From JANWHF01 sp036276235 (GTDB taxonomy: Bacteria > Planctomycetota > Phycisphaerae > Tepidisphaerales > Tepidisphaeraceae), in NCBI GenBank assembly GCA_036276235.1, contig DATBDZ010000135.1:1-11746 (forward strand): 11,746 bases of DNA. The letters run 5' to 3'. Shown here piece by piece: positions 1 to 6,037 of the stretch; position 1 is the first letter of the stretch; each line of letters opens with the position of its first letter. A model generated the notes under the pieces. It did not search any database, was not told the origin of the DNA, and worked only from the letters and a program-made list of their open reading frames with translations. A program made the position numbers and the translations under genes.

Positions 1-837
1 CTGCACCGGCCCGCCGGCGACGAGGATCGCCTGGTTATTGCCCATGTCGCCGCCGAAGGGATCGTTGGCGTCAGGGTTTCCCGCACGGTTCTGGTCATCG
101 AGCGTCGGCAGGTTGTAGGTCGTGTTGCCGATCGTGGTCAGATTGATCGACAAAATCGCGGAGGAGAGCGCGTATTCGGGCAGGTAGCCGAAATTGTGGG
201 ATGGCGCGCCCATGTTAGTGGTGCCGCCCTGCGCAACGTAGAGCGTGTTCGTCGCCGGATCCAGCGCCATGCCGTTGGTGGCGTGATTCTCCTCCGAGCG
301 CGGCAGCCCGCGCACCAGATCGAGCTTCACCCAACTGCTGCCGTTCCACGTCAGCCGCGAGATGATTCCGGAGTTGGTATCGAGATTGGTTTGGATGTTA
401 TTGTCGCCGCCGCCGATGCGCGGGTCGCTGGAGCTGACGTAGATGATGGGACTCGTCGCGGTACCGGTCACGAGAAGGCCGGTCACCAGCCGCGTGTTCA
501 CCGCCGTGTTGAGCGTTCCGTTGTCGTTGTGATTGGGAATAGATTGGATGGAGGTGATCGTCTGCGTCGCCGTCACCTTGAACTGGCCGGCGGCTTGCTG
601 CGCGATCGTGTAGATCTTAATGACGCCATCCTGCTGCGCCACATAAAGCCGACCGTCCGGGCCAAACTGCAAAGACGTGGGGCTGCTGGAGCTGGTGCCG
701 GCGACGATCGACTTGCTGAAACTGGGCGCGGTCGCCACATCCAGCGCGACTGCGGCGGCGCTGCTGAGGACCAGCCTCGGCTCGAGGCATTCAATCAAAC
801 ACGTACGAAGATTCTTCAGGTTAAATCGCCTGGACAC
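1..837 (-). CDS. LEPR-XLL domain secreted protein, beta-propeller-like (N-terminal part, runs off the window)
   Basis: The reverse strand is open for 279 codons from a GTG at 837-835 to the window edge, so only the N-terminal part is present. It starts MSRRFNLKNLRTCLIECLEPRLVLSS: the LEPRLVLS stretch at residues 18-25 matches the LEPR-XLL N-terminal motif typical of large planctomycete surface or secreted proteins. From about residue 53 it reads like a sugar-dehydrogenase/NHL-type beta propeller, with blades such as LQFGPDGRLYVAQQDGVIKI (56-75) and NGMALDPATNTLYVAQGG. A role in the envelope or outside the cell is inferred from the family; catalytic activity cannot be judged from this fragment. 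The GTG start is chosen because a GGGAG sits 10 nt upstream and it gives the usual short basic leader before LEPR. The plus-strand open frames over this region are shadows. It is divergent from the transporter at 1116. Confidence 0.85.
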   Translation of the reverse strand, partial: MSRRFNLKNLRTCLIECLEPRLVLSSAAAVALDVATAPSFSKSIVAGTSSSSPTSLQFGPDGRLYVAQQDGVIKIYTIAQQAAGQFKVTATQTITSIQSIPNHNDNGTLNTAVNTRLVTGLLVTGTATSPIIYVSSSDPRIGGGDNNIQTNLDTNSGIISRLTWNGSSWVKLDLVRGLPRSEENHATNGMALDPATNTLYVAQGGTTNMGAPSHNFGYLPEYALSSAILSINLTTIGNTTYNLPTLDDQNRAGNPDANDPFGGDMGNNQAILVAGGPVQ

Positions 838-847
838 GGCACAAATT

Positions 848-852
848 CTCCC
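848..852 (-). promoter_or_regulatory. Ribosome binding site deciding a GTG start
   Basis: On the minus strand GGGAG (part of GGGAGA) lies 10 nt before the GTG at 837. No in-frame ATG is available between it and the LEPR motif, so it supports the non-ATG start. Confidence 0.5.
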
Positions 853-1046
853 ATCCAATGCGTACAAGAAGCCCGCTGACGCACCCCCAAAGCGAAGCTC
901 GAAGATAGTCAGAGTAATCGGTCCCAACAACGTCAATTCATTCGCAAAATCAGTTTCTTTTTTCAGTTTTCCGTTTATGACGCCTGTGCGGGCGATAGAC
1001 GCGGAATAGTTTGAACATTTTCGCCGGCTCGCCGCCCCAAACGCCT

Positions 1047-1091
1047 CGCCCTACACTGTGCCGCCGGACGTAGGGCGGGATTTATCCTGCC
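1047..1091. repeat. Palindromic intergenic repeat of the CGCCCTAC / GTAGGGCG type
   Basis: It lies in the 278-bp gap between the LEPR-XLL gene and the transporter. CGCCCTAC (1047-1054) is inverted as GTAGGGCG (1070-1077). A second overlapping hairpin follows: GGCGGGAT at 1074-1081 pairs with ATCCTGCC at 1084-1091 around a 2-nt loop, with one G-T pair. The same CGCCCTAC...GTAGGGCGGG arrangement recurs at 11698-11746, so it looks like a dispersed repeat. Apart from this and the ribosome binding sites I see nothing clear in 838-1115. Confidence 0.5.
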
Positions 1092-1101
1092 GCTTCCGCT
1101 C

Positions 1102-1105
1102 GGAG
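1102..1105 (+). promoter_or_regulatory. Ribosome binding site deciding a TTG start
   Basis: GGAG (within GGAGAG) lies 10 nt before TTG at 1116. No ATG occurs in this frame before the first membrane helix of the transporter, so this site fixes the start. Confidence 0.5.
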
Positions 1106-1115
1106 AGCAAATCGA

Positions 1116-2096
1116 TTGTCAAAACTGGAAATAGAATACAACACACCCGCGCCGGCCGGTGCCGCAAATATTCAGCGGACCGCCGCCCTGGCATTGGCCC
1201 TTGCCACGGTCTTCTGGGGCTGCGGCTTCACCTGGGCAAAAGCCGGCGCGGATGCGATCCATCGCATCACCGGCCTGCCGCAAGGATCAGGGTTCGGTCC
1301 AATCTTCCTGCTCGGCTGGCGATTCGGATTTGGCGGCGCGATTTGGATGATCCTCTTCCCCGCCGCGCGACGAGGGTGGAGCTTCAAATCGAGCGCGCGA
1401 GCCATGCTCCTGGGCGCGCTCTGCGCCGGCGGCTTGATCGTCCAACATATGGGGCTCGATCTCACCGACGAAAGCGTCAGCGCCTTTCTGACCAGCCTCA
1501 CCATTCTCTTCGTCCCGCTGCTCGTGACGCTGATCGCGCGTCGCCCACCGCGCGCGGTGCTTTGGGTTGGCGTCGCACTTGCGACGATCGGCGTCTGGCT
1601 CATGACCGGCGCAAGCCCGTCAGGATTTCATCTTGGAGAGTTCCTCGGATTGCTCTGCTCGTTCTGCTTCGCGCTATATATCCTGGCCGTCAATGCGATT
1701 CTGCCGAAGGAAAGCTCCTGGCGAATGACCGGCGGCCAGTTCATCACCGTTTCCGTGATCTGCTTCGCCGTCAGCGCGACGATCGCCGGACGCGCGATGC
1801 GCCCGGCGATCGTCATTCGCCTTTTCTCCGAGCCGGCCGTATTCGTCAATCTGGTACTGCTTGCGATCTTTACGACTGTCATGGCCTTCGGCCTGCTGAC
1901 GCATTTTCAGCCGCGCCTCGATCCGACGCGTGCCGCACTGATCTATTTGTTAGAGCCAGTTATCGCGGCGATTTATGCGGCCATGGCGGTAGGTCGCACT
2001 TTCCGACCGCTCGCAATCATCGGCGCAATCTTGATTCTGGCAGCCAACGCGTTTGTCGAGTTTGTTCTATCGAGGAAGAAGTCGCGAATAAAATAG
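1116..2096 (+). CDS. DMT superfamily (EamA) transporter
   Basis: This 326-residue integral membrane protein is expected to move a small metabolite or drug across the inner membrane; EamA paralogues differ widely in substrate, so none is assigned. Two EamA halves are visible, about residues 22-164 and 172-316, with roughly ten hydrophobic helices. Family-typical stretches are FWGCGFTWAKAG in helix 1, FLTSLTILFVPLLV (124-137) before the end of the first half, and DPTRAALIYLLEPVIAA near the end of the second half. The tail is short and basic (RKKSRIK), probably cytoplasmic. The length is normal for the family. The start is TTG, supported by GGAG 10 nt upstream. An overlapping frame from 1058 is a shadow. 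The gene stands alone, divergent from the LEPR-XLL gene and convergent with the small lipoprotein gene. Confidence 0.93.
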   Translation: MSKLEIEYNTPAPAGAANIQRTAALALALATVFWGCGFTWAKAGADAIHRITGLPQGSGFGPIFLLGWRFGFGGAIWMILFPAARRGWSFKSSARAMLLGALCAGGLIVQHMGLDLTDESVSAFLTSLTILFVPLLVTLIARRPPRAVLWVGVALATIGVWLMTGASPSGFHLGEFLGLLCSFCFALYILAVNAILPKESSWRMTGGQFITVSVICFAVSATIAGRAMRPAIVIRLFSEPAVFVNLVLLAIFTTVMAFGLLTHFQPRLDPTRAALIYLLEPVIAAIYAAMAVGRTFRPLAIIGAILILAANAFVEFVLSRKKSRIK

Positions 2097-2097
2097 C

Positions 2098-2178
2098 CAG
2101 AGGGGATAAGTAGGCAGAAGTCGGACAAGAGATCTTTGCGTTTCTGCCTGCCTACTTATTTTTGTCTCATTCCCTCTG
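2098..2178. terminator. Nested inverted repeat, probable bidirectional terminator
   Basis: It begins 2 nt after the transporter stop codon. An outer 7-bp pair (CAGAGGG 2098-2104 with CCCTCTG 2172-2178) encloses a perfect 12-bp pair (ATAAGTAGGCAG 2106-2117 with CTGCCTACTTAT 2148-2159). The inner right arm runs into a TTTTT tract (2159-2163). It lies between two convergent genes, which fits termination in both directions. The 30-nt loop is long for an intrinsic terminator, so a dispersed repeat is the alternative. Confidence 0.5.
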
Positions 2179-2201
2179 ACTACTCATTCATCCCCACCCG
2201 G

Positions 2202-2375
2202 TCACCAATGGTCATGATCATAATCGTGATGGTCATGCCAGTCGCCGCGGTCATGATCGTGCCATGCGTGGTGATCATGATCGTGATCGTCGTAATCGCA
2301 ACCAACCAGCCACGGCGTGGCACAGAATCCAAGCAGCAAGACCCAGCCCGCCCATCGGGAACGTTTAGCAAACAT
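2202..2375 (-). CDS. Small histidine/aspartate-rich lipoprotein
   Basis: The 57-residue product starts at ATG 2375 behind a perfect AAGGAGG with 6-nt spacing. It begins MFAKRSRWAGWVLLLGFCAT, a basic n-region and hydrophobic core, then PWLVGC: LVGC is a lipobox that would place the lipidated cysteine at residue 26. The mature part after the cysteine is 31 residues, of which 11 are His and 12 Asp, in HD/DH alternation with a few Trp and Tyr (for example HDHDHHAWHDHD), ending DHDHW. A membrane-anchored binder of divalent metal ions is the natural guess from composition, but there is no recognised domain and no metal gene nearby. I do not recognise a named family. The shadow frames on the other strand give Met/Ile/Val-rich nonsense. 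The gene is convergent with the transporter. Confidence 0.82.
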   Translation of the reverse strand: MFAKRSRWAGWVLLLGFCATPWLVGCDYDDHDHDHHAWHDHDRGDWHDHHDYDHDHW

Positions 2376-2381
2376 GGCGTG

Positions 2382-2388
2382 CCTCCTT
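2382..2388 (-). promoter_or_regulatory. Strong Shine-Dalgarno site of the small lipoprotein gene
   Basis: The minus strand reads AAGGAGG, the full consensus, 6 nt before ATG 2375. It is the best ribosome binding site in the window and the main argument that this very short frame is a real gene. Confidence 0.8.
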
Positions 2389-2425
2389 AAATCATTTCGG
2401 CCCGCGCGCCATTCGCGAGGGCGAT

Positions 2426-2467
2426 ATGTGTTACAAAGGCAAGTGCGGTGCCAAGCCCACCGGTTGA
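2426..2467 (+). other. Possible remnant of a small Cys-rich ORF (MCYKGKC...)
   Basis: A 13-codon frame reads MCYKGKCGAKPTG and stops at TGA 2465-2467. GAGGG lies 4 nt before the ATG. The CYKGKC start recalls the N-terminus of widespread tiny proteins of the CxKGKCxxCGK type, but the rest does not match well. The stop codon is formed by the first bases of the adjacent inverted repeat, so the frame may have been cut by that repeat. It could equally be chance. Confidence 0.2.
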
Positions 2468-2533
2468 AACGTGAAAACGTGAAACGTGACAGTTATTCCT
2501 GACGCTCGTCACGTTCCACGTTCTCACGTTTCA
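2465..2533. repeat. Long imperfect hairpin made of CGTGAAA-like units
   Basis: The left arm 2465-2490 and right arm 2508-2533 are 26 nt each and match in inverse orientation at 24 positions, around a 17-nt loop. Each arm is itself three imperfect copies of a unit like ACGTGAAA. It lies in the 295-bp gap between the lipoprotein start and the aldolase. It has no T-tract and no gene just upstream on the plus strand, so it looks more like a dispersed palindromic repeat than a terminator. Confidence 0.75.
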
Positions 2534-2670
2534 GGTCGGTTTCAAAGCCCCGATTTCCCCTTCCGCATTGAATTCCCCGGCAATTTCCCCTACCATCCTT
2601 CCCTTCGTATTTCTGCCACCGCGCAGCCCGCTTCGCTATCAAGATTGCGATTATTGAAAGGACCGTTTGT

Positions 2671-3684
<1,014 letters not shown>

Positions 3685-3693
3685 GTAAGAGCG

Positions 3694-3708
3694 ACGGACA
3701 AAGTCCGT
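3694..3708 (+). terminator. Terminator-like hairpin after the aldolase gene
   Basis: ACGGAC-AAA-GTCCGT forms a perfect 6-bp stem with a 3-nt loop, 9 nt after the aldolase stop codon. No real T-run follows, so it may be Rho-linked, a 3'-end stabiliser or only a repeat word. Confidence 0.4.
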
Positions 3709-3742
3709 GTCATTCCTGCCGCCGCGCAGCGCCATTCTCGTT

Positions 3743-3884
3743 TATCGGGGTTCAGATTAATTGTGTCGCTGTTAATCGCAATTTACGGAGCACCCGGAGT
3801 AACAGCACGACGAATACTTGACGAATTCCACATTGACGAGCCAATATTGCGAAAGCAGCGACACAATTAATCTGAACCCCGATA
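3743..3884. mobile_element. MITE-like element with 29-bp perfect terminal inverted repeats
   Basis: The ends 3743-3771 and 3856-3884 are exact reverse complements over 29 nt, starting TATCGGGGTTCAGATTAATT. A further 7-bp pair (TCGCAAT 3776-3782 with ATTGCGA 3846-3852) lies just inside. Both ends carry TA, which could be a TA target duplication as made by IS630/mariner-type transposases. The 142-bp element has no meaningful open frame, so it would be non-autonomous. The centre has two direct TTGACGA copies (3818-3824, 3833-3839). A structured RNA or a very long hairpin with no mobility is the alternative reading. Confidence 0.65.
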
Positions 3885-3983
3885 GCCGCCTTGCTTGCAA
3901 GGCGCGTCAGGCCAGCGTCTGTCGCCGATCGATCGTGGTAGCAATCCCGTGATGCTTGACGCGCCCTGCAAGCAGGGCGGCTA
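3883..3983. repeat. REP-like doublet: two opposed short hairpins
   Basis: The arms 3883-3909 and 3957-3983 (27 nt each) are inverse copies with two differences, 47 nt apart. Each arm holds its own perfect 8-bp hairpin: CGCCTTGC-TT-GCAAGGCG on the left and CGCCCTGC-AA-GCAGGGCG on the right. The two differences fall on paired positions (a T-A pair replaced by C-G), so both hairpins stay intact. This is the layout of REP/BIME units. It abuts the preceding 142-bp element, sharing its TA, and ends 35 bp before the stop codon of the convergent DUF4838 gene. Confidence 0.7.
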
Positions 3984-4018
3984 AACTTGCGCGGTCGAGC
4001 AATCTCGATACGACGTAT

Positions 4019-5983
4019 TCATCCCGCGGAATGGGTCTGGGGCGAAGGCCGCGGGCGGTCCCACGTCGGCTCCTTACCGCTCAGGCCCGCGAAATTGATC
4101 CGGTCATACTCCGCATTTTGCTCCCGAAAATCATTCAGCGCCTGGCGTGCAGCAGTGAATTCGGTCTTGTCGCCGCTGTCCACAAAGCGCTCGTACGCGC
4201 GCTCAGCGGCGAGCAGAAGTTCCGCCTGCTTGAGTCCTTTCGCGAGCCATTCAATTCGCGCGCTGGCAGTTACATCTCCGGTCGCCTGGTTGCGGGCTTT
4301 GTCGAGGATCGCCGAAGCGCGGGCCATCACTGCAGGCGTAAAGATATCCGGCGCGACGACATAAAACGGCCCATAGGTTCCACCGCCGTATTTGCTCTTG
4401 GCTCGCGATACCTTTGTAAAATCGGGCGTCGGATAATCCGGGTAGATGGATTCCCACAGCGCAAAATATTCCTTGATCGACGCCGATGCCGGTCCAAACG
4501 CGCCGCAGAATTCATTTACCACGCTGTCCACCGATGCGTCCGGATGATTCAGGATTTTCGCCAGCATGTAGAGCGTCGGCCCCTGCGTGGAATACTGCCC
4601 TGTGAGGGAATCGAAATCCGTTCCCTTCATTCCATGCGCCCTCGCGAACTTCAAGTCTTCACCCATCGTCCGCGCATAGAAGACCGGAAAATTCGGCGCT
4701 TGCAGCGTAAAGTTGGGACGGAGAAACAGCTCGCATCCGGTGGCGGCCCACCCGCTCCAATCTTTGCGGAAGATTTCTGATTCGATCTTGCCATAAGGAA
4801 ACACCGCCTGCGGCACGATGCCGCACAAGACGTTGGCGTTGAGCTTCTCGCGAAGCGGGGGTTTGCGATAATTGTCATAGACGTAGCTGACGACCTTCAC
4901 ATCCGGCCGCGATTTGGCCGCCTCCTCGGCGATCGTCCGCCAGAAGCGCGCGTAGCGATCGGAGAGTGACCCCATCTGCAACATCCAAAGCCCGCGATTC
5001 CCTTTTCGTCCCTCGAACACATCGAGCATCGCCTGGCGGCGCTGATCGAACGGAACGGGATTGTCGGGATCAGGGGCATCCCAGGAAAGACAGCGATCAC
5101 ACGCGCAGCCGGCCCATCCGTCGTTTTCGCAGACGTTCAGGAATACGGGCGAGCCGCGCGATTTCCAGTCGGAGATCATCTGGTTCCACAGCGCCGGCTC
5201 CGAGACGCACATGTGAACATATTGAGGATCGTTATCGGTGTTCGGGTCGAGCCGGCGCGTGCCGTCGGGGAGCATATTGAAGAATTCCGGGTGAGTTTCG
5301 CCAAATCGCGGCCAGTAATTGCCAAACGAGTGCCCGTAAGATGGCTGCACGCTGCGGCCAAAGCGCTGGCGTTTGAGCCAGATGCGTTCCCCTTCGGATT
5401 TTCCACTGCGCCATTGCTTGAACCAGAGGAGCGGCCGCACGGTCGCATCCGCCGGCGCAAACGCGAGATTTGTCTGATGCGGAATCACCTCTCCCAGCTT
5501 TCCGGGCCAGAGCCAGCGTACCTTCATCTGCTCTTCCAGCAGATCGTAGACGCCAAAGAGCGTTCCTTCGTGCGTGTCGAGATCGAGCGGATTGCCGCGC
5601 CCGTCTTTGCCGGCGATGAACAGGTCCCGGCCGACTGTCTTGACGATGTAGCTGTTCCCCGGCAACGAAGATGCATCGATCCCGGCGGCGGCGGTGACCT
5701 TACAGTTCCCCAGATAGACATGCGAACCGGGAGGTATAAGCTGATCTTCAACGACAATCGGCAGCGTCGCGCCGGTCGAAATCTCGACATGATATTGCAG
5801 CTCGCGAGCCGCGTATTGATCGACCGGCAGCGCATTTTGCGGAACCACAATCGATGCCGCCGGCTTACCGATTTGAACGATGTCAATGGCTGAGGCAATC
5901 CGGCACGCGGCCGCTAGAATAATTGCTAACATCAGCCGCGCGGCCATCGCCGGTCTTGCGATGTGTAGAGTTTTCATAAGCAT
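4019..5983 (-). CDS. Secreted DUF4838 domain protein, putative carbohydrate-active enzyme
   Basis: From ATG 5983 the product has 654 residues. Residues 1-32 form a signal peptide (MLMKTLHIARPAMAARLMLAIILAAACRIASA), with cleavage after ASA likely. Residues about 44-150 look like the alpha-glucuronidase N-terminal type domain (SIVVPQNALPVDQYAARELQ; LFGVYDLLEEQMKVRWLWPG). The DUF4838 core follows, with its typical NDGW...CACDRC segment: Cys285, Cys293, Cys295, Cys298 around CENDGWAGCACDRC. By family resemblance it may be a glycoside hydrolase acting outside the cytoplasm; catalytic residues and substrate are not established. The open frame extends upstream to 6241, but that part overlaps the divergent TPR gene and lacks a signal peptide, so I take 5983 (or Met3 at 5977). 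No clear Shine-Dalgarno is seen. Only 54 bp separate it from the divergent gene, so both promoters must be short or overlap. Confidence 0.88.
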   Translation of the reverse strand: MLMKTLHIARPAMAARLMLAIILAAACRIASAIDIVQIGKPAASIVVPQNALPVDQYAARELQYHVEISTGATLPIVVEDQLIPPGSHVYLGNCKVTAAAGIDASSLPGNSYIVKTVGRDLFIAGKDGRGNPLDLDTHEGTLFGVYDLLEEQMKVRWLWPGKLGEVIPHQTNLAFAPADATVRPLLWFKQWRSGKSEGERIWLKRQRFGRSVQPSYGHSFGNYWPRFGETHPEFFNMLPDGTRRLDPNTDNDPQYVHMCVSEPALWNQMISDWKSRGSPVFLNVCENDGWAGCACDRCLSWDAPDPDNPVPFDQRRQAMLDVFEGRKGNRGLWMLQMGSLSDRYARFWRTIAEEAAKSRPDVKVVSYVYDNYRKPPLREKLNANVLCGIVPQAVFPYGKIESEIFRKDWSGWAATGCELFLRPNFTLQAPNFPVFYARTMGEDLKFARAHGMKGTDFDSLTGQYSTQGPTLYMLAKILNHPDASVDSVVNEFCGAFGPASASIKEYFALWESIYPDYPTPDFTKVSRAKSKYGGGTYGPFYVVAPDIFTPAVMARASAILDKARNQATGDVTASARIEWLAKGLKQAELLLAAERAYERFVDSGDKTEFTAARQALNDFREQNAEYDRINFAGLSGKEPTWDRPRPSPQTHSAG

Positions 5984-6037
5984 TGATACCGTTGATTCGG
6001 CCGGTGCGATGAAAACTGTTCGCGGTAATCGACATCC

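Noticed and set aside
838..1000. TTGACG on the minus strand as a -35 box for the LEPR-XLL gene
   Set aside because: No acceptable -10 hexamer lies at 16-18 nt, so a promoter call is not supported.
196..1009. Plus-strand open frames of 227 and 110 codons
   Set aside because: They are antisense to the LEPR-XLL frame, are Arg-rich without any domain, and the minus strand gives a clear protein motif.
2136..2390. Plus-strand Met/Ile/Val-rich frame that looks like a membrane protein
   Set aside because: It is the antisense of the His/Asp codons (CAT/GAT read as ATG/ATC); the minus strand has the ribosome binding site and lipobox.
3685..4018. A small gene in the gap after the aldolase
   Set aside because: All frames are broken or run through the inverted repeats; the gap is fully explained by the hairpin, the MITE-like element and the REP-like doublet.
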